Shown: one piece after another, positions 7,792 to 17,595 of the stretch | Layout of the letters: the number at the start of each line of letters is the position of its first letter | Numbering within the stretch: the stretch's first letter is position 1 | Assembly (NCBI RefSeq): GCF_000226255.1 | Contig: NZ_AGFG01000050.1 | Span: 186,001 to 250,000 of the forward strand | Reading direction: 5' to 3' | Source: Desulfovibrio sp. A2 | GTDB taxonomy: Bacteria > Desulfobacterota > Desulfovibrionia > Desulfovibrionales > Desulfovibrionaceae | Length of the DNA stretch: 64,000 nt | Program-made: the position numbers and the translations under genes | Notes under the pieces: generated by a model | Told to the model about the DNA's origin: nothing | The model's database searches: none | What the model saw: only the letters and a program-made list of their open reading frames with translations

Positions 7792-9987
7792 ATGACGCAG
7801 CGCGTTCAGGTGGGTGGCCTGCAGATCGCAGCGCCGCTGTATGACGTCATCGTCCGCGACATCGCGCCGGGCACCGGCGTGGACCCCGACAGGTTCTGGA
7901 CGTCCCTCGAGAACATGGTGGAGACCATGGGCGACAGGAACCGCGCCCTGCTGGACAAACGGGCCGAGCTGCAAGAGGCCGTGGACGCCTGGCACCGCGA
8001 GCGGCGCGCCGCGCCGCACGATGGGGCCGCCTACGAGGCCTTCCTGCGGTCCATCGGCTATCTCGTGCCCGAAGGCCCGGACTTTGCCGTGACCACCGAA
8101 GGCGTGGACCCGGAAATAGCGCTGGTGGCCGGGCCGCAGCTGGTGGTGCCCATCACCAATTCCCGCTACGCGCTGAACGCGGCCAACGCCCGCTGGGGCA
8201 GCCTGTACGACGCGCTGTACGGCACCGACGTCATTTCCGAAGACCCGGCGCAGGGCGGCGCGCCGCGTGGCGCATCGTACAACCCCGCGCGCGGGGCGCT
8301 GGTGGTGGCGCGGGCAGCCGCCTTCCTGGACCAGGCCTTTCCGCTGGCCACGGGCAGCCATGCCGACGCGGCGCGTTACGACGTGCGCGGCGGCCGCCTG
8401 GTGGTAACCCTGAAGGGCGGCGCGGAAACGGGCCTGGCCGACCCGGACCGCTTCGCCGGGCATTCCGGCGCGCCCGCCGGGGGCAACGGCGCGGTGCTGC
8501 TGCGCAACCACGGCCTGCACGCCGAAATCCGCATCGACCGCGACCACGCCATCGGGCGCGAGCACGCCGCCGGGGTGAAGGACGTTGTGCTGGAGGCCGC
8601 CATGACCACCATCCTCGACTGCGAGGATTCCGTGGCCGTGGTGGACGGGGCGGACAAGGCCCTGGCCTACCGCAACCTGCTGGGCCTGTTCCGGGGCGAC
8701 CTTTCGGCGGAATTCCCCAAGGGCGGGCGCACCGTGCTGCGCACCCTGAACCCCGACCGCGAATACACCGGGCCTGACGGCGCGCCCTTCGCGCTGCCGG
8801 GCCGCAGCCTGCTGCTGGTGCGCACCGTGGGCCACCTGATGACCACCGACGCGGTGCTCACCCGATCCGGCGACGAGATTCCCGAGGGCATGCTGGACAC
8901 CCTGGCCACGGCCTACATCGCCCTGCACGACCTGCGCGGCACGGCCAGCTACCGCAACAGCCGCACGGGCAGCGTGTACATCGTCAAGCCCAAGCAGCAC
9001 GGGCCGGAGGAAGTGGCCTTCACCGTGGAGCTGTTCCGCATGGCCGAGGACGCCCTGGGCATGCCGCGCAACACCCTGAAGATCGGCATCATGGACGAGG
9101 AACGCCGCACCACCGTGAACCTGAAGGAATGCATCCGCGCGGCGGCCGAGCGGGTCATCTTCATCAACACCGGCTTCCTGGACCGCACCGGCGACGAAAT
9201 CCACACCTGCATGGAGGCGGGCCCGGTGGTGCGCAAGAACGCCATGCGCGCCGAACGCTGGATCATCGCCTACGAGGACTGGAACGTGGACGTGGGCCTG
9301 GCCTGCGGCCTGGCCGGGCGCGCCCAGGTGGGCAAGGGCATGTGGGCCAAGCCCGACATGATGCGCGAGATGGTGGAAACCAAGATCGCCCACCCCAGGG
9401 CCGGGGCCAACTGCGCGTGGGTGCCCTCGCCCACGGCGGCCACCCTGCACGCCATGCACTACCATGCGGTGGACGTGGCCGCCGTGCAGAAGACTCTGGC
9501 GGGCCAGCGCCGCGCCAGCCTGGCCGACCTGCTGACCCTGCCCCTGCTGCCGCCCGCCTCCCGTCCCACCCCGCAAGAGGTGGAAGAGGAATTGGCCAAC
9601 AACGCCCAGTCCATTCTGGGGTACGTGGTGCGCTGGGTGGAACAGGGCATCGGCTGCTCCAAGGTGCCGGACATCACCGACGTGGGGCTGATGGAAGACC
9701 GCGCCACCCTGCGCATTTCCAGCCAGCACATCGCCAACTGGCTGCACCACGGCATCTGCACCCGCGACCAGGTGGTGGCGGTGCTGCAACGCATGGCCGC
9801 CGTGGTGGACCGCCAGAACGAGGGCGACCCGGCCTACCGACCCATGAGCGCCGACTTTGACGCCAGCGTGGCCTTCCAGGCCGCGTGCGACCTGGTGCTG
9901 CTGGGGCGCGAGCAGCCCTCGGGCTACACCGAGCCCATCCTGCATGCCCGCCGCCGGGAGGCCAAGGCCAGGTTCGGCCTGGCGTAG
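7792..9987 (+). CDS. glcB: Malate synthase G
   Basis: A 731-residue cytoplasmic enzyme, the usual size of malate synthase G, which condenses glyoxylate with acetyl-CoA to give malate. Seen motifs: [18 protein letters not shown] (acidic catalytic region, about residues 270-287), [49 protein letters not shown] and [11 protein letters not shown]. The ATG at 7792 has AGGAG 7 nt upstream; the open frame extends further upstream but that part is not conserved-looking. It is a single gene followed by a terminator. No isocitrate lyase is in the window, so it may serve glycolate/glyoxylate use rather than a full glyoxylate shunt. Confidence 0.95.
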   Translation: MTQRVQVGGLQIAAPLYDVIVRDIAPGTGVDPDRFWTSLENMVETMGDRNRALLDKRAELQEAVDAWHRERRAAPHDGAAYEAFLRSIGYLVPEGPDFAVTTEGVDPEIALVAGPQLVVPITNSRYALNAANARWGSLYDALYGTDVISEDPAQGGAPRGASYNPARGALVVARAAAFLDQAFPLATGSHADAARYDVRGGRLVVTLKGGAETGLADPDRFAGHSGAPAGGNGAVLLRNHGLHAEIRIDRDHAIGREHAAGVKDVVLEAAMTTILDCEDSVAVVDGADKALAYRNLLGLFRGDLSAEFPKGGRTVLRTLNPDREYTGPDGAPFALPGRSLLLVRTVGHLMTTDAVLTRSGDEIPEGMLDTLATAYIALHDLRGTASYRNSRTGSVYIVKPKQHGPEEVAFTVELFRMAEDALGMPRNTLKIGIMDEERRTTVNLKECIRAAAERVIFINTGFLDRTGDEIHTCMEAGPVVRKNAMRAERWIIAYEDWNVDVGLACGLAGRAQVGKGMWAKPDMMREMVETKIAHPRAGANCAWVPSPTAATLHAMHYHAVDVAAVQKTLAGQRRASLADLLTLPLLPPASRPTPQEVEEELANNAQSILGYVVRWVEQGIGCSKVPDITDVGLMEDRATLRISSQHIANWLHHGICTRDQVVAVLQRMAAVVDRQNEGDPAYRPMSADFDASVAFQAACDLVLLGREQPSGYTEPILHARRREAKARFGLA

Positions 9988-10085
9988 GACGGGCGACGCC
10001 CGCCCCCGCCCGTGGCGTGCCGACACGATTGAGGCGACGGGCACGACCGACATGATTGGCACGATTGGCACGACCGACATGACAG

Positions 10086-10118
10086 GCCCCGCCGGAAGAC
10101 AGCCCCCGGCGGGGCTTT
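10086..10118 (+). terminator. Terminator after malate synthase
   Basis: A perfect 10-bp stem (GCCCCGCCGG / CCGGCGGGGC) with a 10-nt loop, followed by TTT, lies 99 bp past the glcB stop. The rest of 9988-10272 holds a degenerate 9-bp repeat (GATTGGCAC / GACCGACAT units, about 10046-10083) and no gene. Confidence 0.6.
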
Positions 10119-10272
10119 GCGTCGGGGCGGCGGCGGAGCGGTACGCGGCCAAGCGCCAAGCGGACGGGAAAATAATGGCGTTGGCCGGGGGCTGCGGTAT
10201 GGCGCGACAAGAGGGGCTTGGCGGGGAGCAAACGTAGCGGGCCGGGCAGAGCCCGGCAGGGAGGGTGCAGCC

Positions 10273-11614
10273 ATGTCGGACGCCACCATCTGCGGCAAGG
10301 ACGTCATGGTCCTGCAGCAGTTCCGCACCACCTTGTCGGCCCAGGTGGGGCTGCTGGCCGAAGGCTCCTTCAAGAACACGGCGGTGTACCAGGCCGTGGC
10401 GGCCCGCCTGGAGAAGGATGATTTCTCGTGGGGCGACGCCCACTTCGTGGAGCAGAGCATTGCCCCCTACCATTCCGACGGCCGCATCCTCATCGAGATA
10501 GAGCGGCTGCTGGTGCAGGCGCGGGTGATCATGGACCGCGAAACGTCGGGCTTCTACGCCGAGGTCGATCCCAAGCCCATGACCTCGGACTGCCGCCGCG
10601 ACCTGCTCTCGCGCATCCTCGTGGACCTGCAACTGGAATCGCAGAAGCGCGAGCGACGCAAGTGGCTGCTGGAACGCACCTGCAAGCGGCTGGTGTACCT
10701 CATGCTGGCGGGCTTCGGGGTGCTGTTGCTGCATGCAGAGGTGATTGCCCTGGCGCGGACCGTGTTCTGGTTCCTCATAGGGCTGCTGGGCGGCCTGCTG
10801 CCGGGGGGTGGGGGGGGCGGTCGCCCTGCCGTGGTGCGGGCCGGGCATCGGACAGGTGATGCTGCTGGCCCTGACTGGCGGCTGCCTGGGCGCACTGGTG
10901 ACGGTGGCCATCCGCATGAACAATTATTTCAAGAGTTCACGGCTGCGCGAGGTGGAGTCGTTCTCGTCCCATGCCTATCTGCTGAACCGCATGCTCATCG
11001 GCGCGGTGGGCGCGCTGGCGGGATGCTACCTGGTCAACGCCCAGATCATTTCGCTGTTCAACATCAGCAACCTGTTCGCGCCGCTGCCGAAGGGGGCGGA
11101 CCCCTGCGGCGGGGCGGGGACGGTGTACAGCATCGACGTGCTGAAGACCGTGGTGGTGGGCATTGCCTTCGGGTGCTCGGAATACTTCATCCCCGCCACG
11201 TTCGGAAAGCTGCCGACCCCGAAGGCCGACGCGGGCAGCGGCGCGGCCACCGCTGCCGGGGGCGCGGCCCCGGCCCGGCCCGTGGCCCCCGCGCCCCGTC
11301 CGCACCCCGCGCCGCCCGTCCGTTCCGGCAAGGCCGCCGGGGCGGACCGGGATGCCGCGCCGGTGGAAGCGCCTGTGCCCGTGCCCGTGCCCGTGCATGC
11401 GTCCGATCCCCTGGAGTTGCTGGACCGGCTGAACCTGGACGAGCGGCTGGAAGACGATGCGACCGGCCAGGCGGACGTGCCGGGTCAGGCGGATGCCCCC
11501 GGCCAGGCGGATGCACCCGGACGGGCGAACGCGCAGGGCAAGGGCGGTGCGGCCGCGCGGCCCGGCAAGGGGGATGCGGGGTCCGGCGGCGGCGCCGGGG
11601 GCGGAGGGGTCTGA
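10273..11614 (+). pseudogene. Polytopic membrane protein, frameshifted in a poly-G tract
   Basis: The ATG at 10273 has GGGAGG upstream and opens a cytoplasmic region of about 145 residues, then hydrophobic helices (LVYLMLAGFGVLLLHAEV; FWFLIGLLGGLLPG). At 10803-10817 the DNA is six G, one T, eight G, and the frame is lost. One base further on, the plus-1 frame continues with clear membrane protein: IGQVMLLALTGGCLGALV, MLIGAVGALAGCYLVNAQ and a last helix with VVVGIAFGCSEYF. It ends with a Pro/Ala-rich tail carrying GQADAPGQADAPG repeats. Removing one G would give a product of about 446 residues. It could be a decayed gene, a phase-variable tract or a sequencing error. I do not recognise the family. 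Confidence 0.65.
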
Positions 11615-11656
11615 CGCCGGGCGGATGCACGGGTGCCGGGTCTTCAGGTTGTTCAG

Positions 11657-11687
11657 GCCGCCGCCACGGGTGCGTGGCGGCGGCTTT
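11657..11687 (+). terminator. Terminator after the frameshifted membrane protein
   Basis: A perfect 11-bp stem (GCCGCCGCCAC / GTGGCGGCGGC) with a 6-nt loop, followed by TTT. It lies 42 bp beyond the stop at 11614. Confidence 0.65.
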
Positions 11688-11876
11688 CACATGCCCGGCC
11701 TTGTGGCCGCCTGCCCTTCTTTCCCCTTGCCCCCTCCCCCGCCCTTCACTATGTTGCGATAATGGACGATTCGCCCCGCCGCTGCCGGATGTCGGCCGCG
11801 CGTCCGCGTCCGCCGCCCCGGAGTTGCCGCATTCGCCACGGCAGGCCGCGCGCCGCCGTCACATAGGGAGGTTGTC

Positions 11877-12608
11877 ATGAAGGTGCTGATGATCGTCACG
11901 TCCAACGACAGGCTGGGCGATACCGGCCACAAGACCGGGCTGTGGCTGGAGGAACTGGCCGCGCCCTATTACGTGTTCATCGACGCCGGGGCGCAGGTGA
12001 CCCTGGCCTCGCCCAAAGGCGGCCCCGCGCCCGTGGACCCGCGCAGCGAGGCGGAAGAGGCCCAGAACAAGGCCACCCGCCGCTTCACGGCGGACCCGGC
12101 GGCCATGGCCGCCCTGAAGGCCACGGTGCCGCTGGCCGACGTGCGGCCAGAGGACCATGACGTGCTGTTCTACCCCGGCGGGCACGGCCCCCTGTGGGAC
12201 CTGGTGGACGACGCGCGCTCGGTGGCCGTCATCGAGGCCATGCACCGCGCGGGCAAGCCCGTGGCGGCGGTGTGCCACGGCCCGGCCGTGCTGGTGCGGG
12301 CCGTCACGCCCGACGGCAAGCCGCTGGTGGCCCGGCGCAACGTGACCGGGTTCTCCAATGCCGAGGAGGACGTGGTGGGGCTGTCGCAGGTGGTGCCCTT
12401 CCTGTTACAGGACGAACTGACCCGCCTTGGCGCGAAGTACGAGCGCGGCCCCTTGTGGGAGCCGCACGTGGTTGTGGATGGGCTGCTGGTCACCGGGCAG
12501 AACCCGGCGTCTTCGGAGAAGGCCGCCAAAGCCGTGCTGGAGGTCCAGGCCCGGGCATGCGGCTGCGCGCCGTACCGAGGGGAGCCGCTGAAAGAGCCCG
12601 GGGCGTAA
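11877..12608 (+). CDS. DJ-1/PfpI family protein (type 1 glutamine amidotransferase-like)
   Basis: A 243-residue protein of the DJ-1/PfpI superfamily. The nucleophile elbow is AVCHGPAVLV (Cys near residue 130), preceded by LFYPGGHGPLWDL. An acidic residue in KTGLWLEEL near the N-terminus matches the Glu that contacts the Cys in this family. FVIDAGA-type and ASPKGG strands are also present. Relatives act as glyoxalase III-type, chaperone or stress-related hydrolases; which one applies here cannot be told. The start has a strong AGGGAGG site. It appears to be a stand-alone gene ending in front of a bidirectional hairpin. Confidence 0.85.
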   Translation: MKVLMIVTSNDRLGDTGHKTGLWLEELAAPYYVFIDAGAQVTLASPKGGPAPVDPRSEAEEAQNKATRRFTADPAAMAALKATVPLADVRPEDHDVLFYPGGHGPLWDLVDDARSVAVIEAMHRAGKPVAAVCHGPAVLVRAVTPDGKPLVARRNVTGFSNAEEDVVGLSQVVPFLLQDELTRLGAKYERGPLWEPHVVVDGLLVTGQNPASSEKAAKAVLEVQARACGCAPYRGEPLKEPGA

Positions 12609-12683
12609 TCTTTGACGACAGATGCGACGCCCCCGGCCCGGCGGCGCATGCGTCGCGCCGGGACGAAACGTTCGAATTGCCAG

Positions 12684-12713
12684 GGGCAGGCCGGTCGTTA
12701 TGACCGCCTGCCC
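12684..12713. terminator. Bidirectional terminator hairpin between convergent genes
   Basis: Arms GGGCAGG + CGGTC pair with GACCG + CCTGCCC around a GTTAT loop, with one bulged C. It lies in the gap between the DJ-1 gene (plus) and the phosphatase gene (minus). Confidence 0.5.
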
Positions 12714-12799
12714 TTATCGTTGCACATGGCGGGGAAAACGAATTCCAAAGGTCGGGTGAGGCGGGGACGACAGGCGCTTTCTGCCGGGAATGCCGCAGT

Positions 12800-14206
12800 T
12801 CAGGAGGCGTCGCCGGTTCCGCTGACTCCATTGTTCCCGCCGGGCCGCAGCAGACAGGCGATGGCGTGGAACACGGTCTGCACGTAGCGGCCGGAGAGCA
12901 CCTCCGGCAGGGGGAAGCAGGGCGGATCTTCGGACGGCGCGCACCCGGCCAGCGCCGCGAAGGTGCGGCGCGAAAGGTCTTCCAGCGGCTGTTCCAGCAT
13001 GTCCACCCACAGCCGTTCGCGCTCGCCGGTGGCGTCGTCGGAACAGCCGGAGCCGGGCCGTGGGCTGGCGGGAGAGAGGATGTCCGACAGGCGGCAGCGC
13101 AGCGGGCGTCGGGCGAAGAGCATGCACAGGCCCGCTGGTTCGGCAGGCCCGGTCCCGTCGGCGGGCGGGGCCGCTCCGTGCCGCGCCGTGTCCGCCTCCG
13201 TGTTCCCGTTGCCAGCGGCCCTGGCCAGCAGAGGGCAGAACATGGCTGCGGCCTGCCCCGTCGTGGTGCGGGCGTCGCTTTCGAGGGCCCCCCGGTGTTC
13301 TTCCCCGCCGTGTGCGGCTGGCGCGCGGTGGGCGCGGCAGGCCGCCTGCACGGCCCCGCGCTGGGCAGCGGTCAGCAGGGTGTCGGCGCTGCGGGCCAGG
13401 GCCGCCGCCTCCACCAGCGTCACCACCGGGGGCACGCGGCAGCAGCGGGCGTGTTCGCGCCCGCACTGCGGCGCGTCCGCCATATGCGGCATGGCGCGCA
13501 GGGCGGCATCCAGCCGGGCGGACAGGGCCTCGTATTCGGCCAGCACGGGCAGCAGATCGTCGTGGCGGGCGGGTTCGGGGGCGGGTTCGCGCAGGGTCAG
13601 GGCACGGTTGCGGCGGCCGTAGCGGCGCAGGGCGCTCCACTGGCGGTAATTGGCGGGTTTGGAGCGCAGGCGGCGCATCAGCCGTTCGGTGCGGCGCTGG
13701 CCCAGCCCCCGGCGCAGCAGGTAGGCGTTGAGCACCGTGCCGGTGCGGCCGATGCCGTAGCGGCAGTGGATGTACACCCGGCGGCCCAGGTACACGGCCT
13801 CGTCCAGCCAGTCCAGGGCCTGTTCCAGCGCGGCCTCGTCCGGGGCGTGCTCGTCCTCTATGGGCAGGTAGAACACGTCGAAGCCCTGCTCCTGCTCCAG
13901 GTCGGCCAGCACGCACAACTCTTCGCACAGGTTCAGGATGGCCTGGATGCCCTGTTCGCGAAGGGCGTCCAGATGTTGGCGCGTTACCGGCGCGGGACCG
14001 GCGGCGATGTGCTGGGTAACCCAGGTGATGGGGAACGCGGGATGCCCCGAGGGGGTCTGGGTGGTCAGGGCATCGCGCAGGAAGGCCGCCACCCCGCGCG
14101 CGGCGCGCAGCAGCAGGCCGCCCTGGCGCGAGCTGCCGCCACCGCTACCGCCAGGCGGCATCTGACCAGGCGGGCCCGCGGGGGATGACGCGCCGGGCGT
14201 GCTCAT
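12800..14206 (-). CDS. Dual-specificity phosphatase-like protein with C-terminal YkgJ-like Cys cluster
   Basis: A 468-residue protein in two parts. The N-terminal half carries the cysteine phosphatase loop YIHCRYGIGRTGTVLNAYL (CX5R, about residues 144-162), with an upstream acidic loop that could supply the general acid (LPIEDEHAPDE). The C-terminal half resembles YkgJ-type putative metal-binding Cys clusters: CGREHARCCRVPP, later AMFCPLLAR, then LCMLFARRPLRCRLSD. The start codon overlaps the stop of the PEP-synthase-like gene (ATGA), implying translational coupling. The pairing suggests a phosphatase acting on, or with, the upstream phosphotransfer enzyme. That role is inference. Confidence 0.75.
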   Translation of the reverse strand: MSTPGASSPAGPPGQMPPGGSGGGSSRQGGLLLRAARGVAAFLRDALTTQTPSGHPAFPITWVTQHIAAGPAPVTRQHLDALREQGIQAILNLCEELCVLADLEQEQGFDVFYLPIEDEHAPDEAALEQALDWLDEAVYLGRRVYIHCRYGIGRTGTVLNAYLLRRGLGQRRTERLMRRLRSKPANYRQWSALRRYGRRNRALTLREPAPEPARHDDLLPVLAEYEALSARLDAALRAMPHMADAPQCGREHARCCRVPPVVTLVEAAALARSADTLLTAAQRGAVQAACRAHRAPAAHGGEEHRGALESDARTTTGQAAAMFCPLLARAAGNGNTEADTARHGAAPPADGTGPAEPAGLCMLFARRPLRCRLSDILSPASPRPGSGCSDDATGERERLWVDMLEQPLEDLSRRTFAALAGCAPSEDPPCFPLPEVLSGRYVQTVFHAIACLLRPGGNNGVSGTGDAS

Positions 14207-16908
14207 GGCGCGCCCCCGCCCGCCGTGTCCAGCCGTGCCAGGAAGTCGTCGGCCATGGCCTCGGCCTCGTCGGCATCGCCGATGCGCACGTCCAGCAGGC
14301 GCGTTTCGGCCAGCAGCATGCCCAGCATGGCCAGCCGCTTCTGGATCACCGCCTCGGCGTCGGGGCCGTGCCGGGCGTCCAGCAGGTCGCCGCGGGTCTT
14401 CACGGCGAATCCCTGCCGGGCCAGCACCCGTTCCAGCACGCGGATGCGCAGTTCGCGTCCTTCGGCCGCCGCGCCGCCGCCCTTGAACCGGAACTGGATG
14501 TAGTTGGTGCGGTCTTCGGGCGAGCACAGGGTGTCCACCAGCGCGAAATGGTAGCCGAAGCGCATCATCAGGTGCGCGTAATGGGCGGAGATCACCGCGT
14601 AGCTGGCCAGCTGGGGCGCATCGCGCCGGAAGATGCCCGCGCTGATGCGGTCCAGTTCGTTCCAGTCCGCCGCCGGGGGCATGTGGGTCCACAGCTCGCG
14701 CGCGGCGGACAGGCCGAACCACAGCGCCCACATGGGCGTGGAGCGGAAGTCGTCGGGGCCGATCTCTTCCTTGCCCGCCGCCGTGGGGAACAGCCCGTCC
14801 TCGATGTTCAGCACGTACATGATCATGGGCACGTCGGTGCGCAGCTTCTTGGCCCCGCCAAGGCCGCGCCCGCCGCGCCCCACCAGCGAGAACATCTCCG
14901 CCACGCCGCGCTCGTGGGCAAAGCGCACCAGGTCGTGCATGGACCGGCAGTTCTCGGGCGCGAAGTCGCTGGAGGCCGGGTCCGTCAGGTTCAGCCTGGC
15001 GATATGCTGCATGGCCCGGGCCAGGCGGCGCATGCCGCCGCGCCGTTCGCGGGCCGCTGCCGCCGCCCTGCGCCGGGCGCGGGGGGTGACGCCTGCTCCC
15101 GTCCCCTTGTCCGGTGCGGGGCTGCCCGCCCGGCCCGCATGGACGCGGCCTGTACCGCCGTCCACGGTGACAACGGCCCCGTCGGCGATGGCCGTGAACG
15201 GGTCGGCGATGCCGGTGACCACGGGCAATCCGAACTCGCGCGCCACCGAGGCGAAGTGGCAGGCCCGGCTGCCGGTCTGGGCCACCACGGCCTCCAGCCG
15301 GTCGATGATGCGGGTGAGCGAGGGGCCAAGGGTGGTGGTGACCAGCACGGTGCCGGGGGGCATGTCGCCGATTTCGCAGCAGATGGCCGCGTGGCGCGCC
15401 GTGCCGCTGCCCACCCCGGCGGAAACCGGCTCGCTGCCCTCGGCCAGCACGGGCAGCGCGTCATGGCCCGATTCGGCCGATTCGGCCGGTTCGACCGGTT
15501 CTGCCAGTTCGGCGGGTTCGACGGGCGCGGCGGACATGGAAGACAGGGCGGTGGCGTCGCCTTTCGCGCCGGGTTCGGCCCCGTGCTCGTCCCCGTTCCC
15601 CGGCCCGGCCGCCGTCCGTTCCGGCACGACGCCGTGGGCCGTGCCGCCGGGCACCGGGCGCGACTGCACGATGAAGATGCGCCCGGCCGTATCCAGCACC
15701 CACTCCACGTCCTGCGGCTCGCCGAACAGGTTTTCCAGCTCGCGGCCGTAGCGGGCCAGGCGCTTCATGTCTTCCGTGGTCAGCAGGGGCACGGTGGGCA
15801 TGGGCTGCTCCACCGTGGGCACTCCCTGTACGGGACGTTCCAGAATGCGGCTGCGCGGGCGGCGCGACAGCCACGCCGACTGGGCGGGCGTGTCGCCGCT
15901 GACCAGCACGTCGCCGGTGCCCGCCACGGCATGCACGGCGGTGACGCCCTCGGCCAGTTCCTCGGCGGGCAGGCGGCGCGGCGGGTCGGGGTCGCGGGTG
16001 TAGATGACCCCGGCGCAGGCCGCGTCCAGCATGGGCATGAGCAGCGCGGCCATGGGGGTTTCCGCGTCGGCCAGGCCGTGCAGGATGCGGTAGGACAGGG
16101 CGCGCGGCTGGTACTTGGAGGCCACCACCCGCTTCCAGGCCGTGCCCGCGTGGCCCGGCTCCACCCCCAGCACGCTGGCGTACTGCCCGGCGAAGGATAC
16201 CGGCCCGTCCTCGGCCACGGCGCTGCTGCGCACGGCCAGGGGGGCGCGCTGGGGGCTCATGGCGTAGGCGGCGGTAAGGATGTCCTCTTCCAGCCGGGGC
16301 GGCAGGTCCGCCTCCATGATCATGGCCCGCAGTTCCTCGGAGATGGCGGCCAACTCGTCCGGCCGCGACAGGCGCAGGCGGCGCAGGCGTGCGTCGATGG
16401 GTTCGCGCAGTTCGTTGTGTTCGATGAAGTAGTGGTAGGCGGCGGCGGTGATCACCGTGGCTTCGGGCACGGGCAGCATGGTCTGGCTGCGCACCGTGGC
16501 CAGCCGCGCGGCCTTGCCGCCCGCCCGGTCCGGGTGCTGGTGCGCTTCCGCCAGGGGGATGACGTAGGGGGGCGCAAGGTCCGGCTCGGGCACGCTGACG
16601 GCCATGCGCATGTAGAAGGCGATCTTGTTGCAGTAGTCGGCAAGGCCCATGTACCGGGCGGGGTTCATTTCCATCAGCTGGCCCAGCATGGCGCGCACCG
16701 CGTCGTCCAACTGGTCGGCCAGTTCGATAACGCGCGACCAGTCCACCTTCTCGTTGCCGTAGTGGATGTCCTCCAACTCGGCGATGAGTTCGAGACTGCG
16801 CGAATCGTGCCGCAACAGCTCGCGGAACGCGTTGTACTTGCGCCGCAGCAGGGTGCCGGGCGCGAAGACCTGGTAGGTCCAGTGACGGAACAGTTCGCCG
16901 ATGGCCAT
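14203..16908 (-). CDS. PEP synthase / pyruvate phosphate dikinase-like protein
   Basis: A 901-residue protein. A roughly 130-residue N-terminal domain of unknown role is followed by a PPDK N-terminal ATP-grasp region: GGKAARLATV, LAVRSSAVAEDGPVSFAGQ (phosphate-binding loop), and EWVLDTAGRIFIVQSRPVPGG at its end (split here as DVEW and FIVQSRP). A swivelling phosphohistidine domain follows, with SRACHFASVAREFGLPVVTG, whose His aligns with the catalytic His of PEP synthases. The PEP/pyruvate barrel at the C-terminus is not obvious. A final region of about 300 residues has no recognised motif. Such architectures occur in phosphotransfer enzymes that differ from true PEP synthase. It has a good AAGGGAG ribosome site. 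It is coupled to the downstream phosphatase and follows a response regulator gene. Confidence 0.8.
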   Translation of the reverse strand: MAIGELFRHWTYQVFAPGTLLRRKYNAFRELLRHDSRSLELIAELEDIHYGNEKVDWSRVIELADQLDDAVRAMLGQLMEMNPARYMGLADYCNKIAFYMRMAVSVPEPDLAPPYVIPLAEAHQHPDRAGGKAARLATVRSQTMLPVPEATVITAAAYHYFIEHNELREPIDARLRRLRLSRPDELAAISEELRAMIMEADLPPRLEEDILTAAYAMSPQRAPLAVRSSAVAEDGPVSFAGQYASVLGVEPGHAGTAWKRVVASKYQPRALSYRILHGLADAETPMAALLMPMLDAACAGVIYTRDPDPPRRLPAEELAEGVTAVHAVAGTGDVLVSGDTPAQSAWLSRRPRSRILERPVQGVPTVEQPMPTVPLLTTEDMKRLARYGRELENLFGEPQDVEWVLDTAGRIFIVQSRPVPGGTAHGVVPERTAAGPGNGDEHGAEPGAKGDATALSSMSAAPVEPAELAEPVEPAESAESGHDALPVLAEGSEPVSAGVGSGTARHAAICCEIGDMPPGTVLVTTTLGPSLTRIIDRLEAVVAQTGSRACHFASVAREFGLPVVTGIADPFTAIADGAVVTVDGGTGRVHAGRAGSPAPDKGTGAGVTPRARRRAAAAARERRGGMRRLARAMQHIARLNLTDPASSDFAPENCRSMHDLVRFAHERGVAEMFSLVGRGGRGLGGAKKLRTDVPMIMYVLNIEDGLFPTAAGKEEIGPDDFRSTPMWALWFGLSAARELWTHMPPAADWNELDRISAGIFRRDAPQLASYAVISAHYAHLMMRFGYHFALVDTLCSPEDRTNYIQFRFKGGGAAAEGRELRIRVLERVLARQGFAVKTRGDLLDARHGPDAEAVIQKRLAMLGMLLAETRLLDVRIGDADEAEAMADDFLARLDTAGGGAP

Positions 16909-17022
16909 GGCGCTCCCTTGGGAAAGTCGTGATGGCGGAGACGGTGCATCAGGCGCGGCAGGGCTGCGTTGACGCGCCCGGCCCGGCCGTTGCCGACCGC
17001 CGCGTCCGTTGTTCTACGGATG

Positions 17023-17382
17023 CTATGCGCCCAGCACCTCTGCCACCTTGCTTTCCAGTTCGTCCTTGTCGATGGGCTTCACGCAGTACTCGTTGGCCCC
17101 CAGTCGCAACGATTCGCGCGCCGTCTCCAGGGTGGGGTAGCCGGTGAGCATGATGACCCGGATGTCCGGGCGCAGCTTTTTCAACTCTTCGAGCACCTCC
17201 ACCCCGGTCATGCGCCGCAGCTTCATGTCCAGGATGGCCAGGTCCGCGCCCTTGCCGCGCACGTGGGCAATGGCCTCTTCCTCGTCCGTGAACACCGAGA
17301 CCGCGTGCCCCTTGCGCTCCAGGATGCGCTTGATCAGCACCCCCGCATCGATGACGTCGTCCAGCACGATGATGTCCGCCAT
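17023..17382 (-). CDS. Stand-alone response regulator receiver protein
   Basis: A 119-residue CheY-like receiver domain with no output domain. Motifs: acidic pair LDD near residues 6-8, phospho-acceptor Asp in LAILDMKLRRMTG (about residue 52), the switch Thr in VIMLTGYP, and the conserved Lys in YCVKPIDKDE. The ATG at 17382 has AAGGAAGG upstream. It is probably phosphorylated by the sensor kinase encoded 195 bp upstream on the same strand. It could pass phosphate on, or act by protein-protein contact with the next gene products. Confidence 0.92.
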   Translation of the reverse strand: MADIIVLDDVIDAGVLIKRILERKGHAVSVFTDEEEAIAHVRGKGADLAILDMKLRRMTGVEVLEELKKLRPDIRVIMLTGYPTLETARESLRLGANEYCVKPIDKDELESKVAEVLGA

Positions 17383-17437
17383 GGGCTTCCTTCCTTGTTG
17401 TCTCTGCGGGTCGGTTTTTTGTAAGCCTCCGGCGGGC

Positions 17438-17455
17438 AGGGGGCATACCCCCTGC
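17438..17455 (-). terminator. Hairpin between kinase and response regulator genes
   Basis: A perfect stem CAGGGGG / CCCCCTG with a 4-nt loop. On the minus strand a run of T (17412-17417 region, written as tttttt complement) follows about 20 nt later rather than immediately. It may attenuate rather than fully separate kinase and regulator transcription. Confidence 0.35.
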
Positions 17456-17470
17456 ACCCCCGAAATGTTT

Positions 17471-17595
17471 TTAGGGGGGAGCCCCAGCCGTTGGTGAGCG
17501 CGCCGATCGACCCGAAGGGCGCGATGCGTGGCCGTTAGGCGAGCTTGCGAGCCTTACGGATGAGGACCGCAGCGCGTCAAAGGGTCCCCTCCCCG
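17471..17595. repeat. Dispersed intergenic element, copy 2
   Basis: The plus strand carries GAGCCTTACGGATGAGGACC, then GCAGCGCGTCAAAGGGTCCCC, matching copy 1 (4868-4985) read in the opposite orientation with scattered differences. It is preceded by the same TTTTTAGGGGGGA run. Its right edge overlaps the last codons and stop of the sensor kinase gene (stop at 17577-17579), so the element supplies that gene's end. Confidence 0.6.

Noticed and set aside
7777..10923. Minus-strand frame of about 1,048 codons across malate synthase
   Set aside because: Antisense to a complete, well-conserved enzyme; composition is low-complexity and shows no motif.
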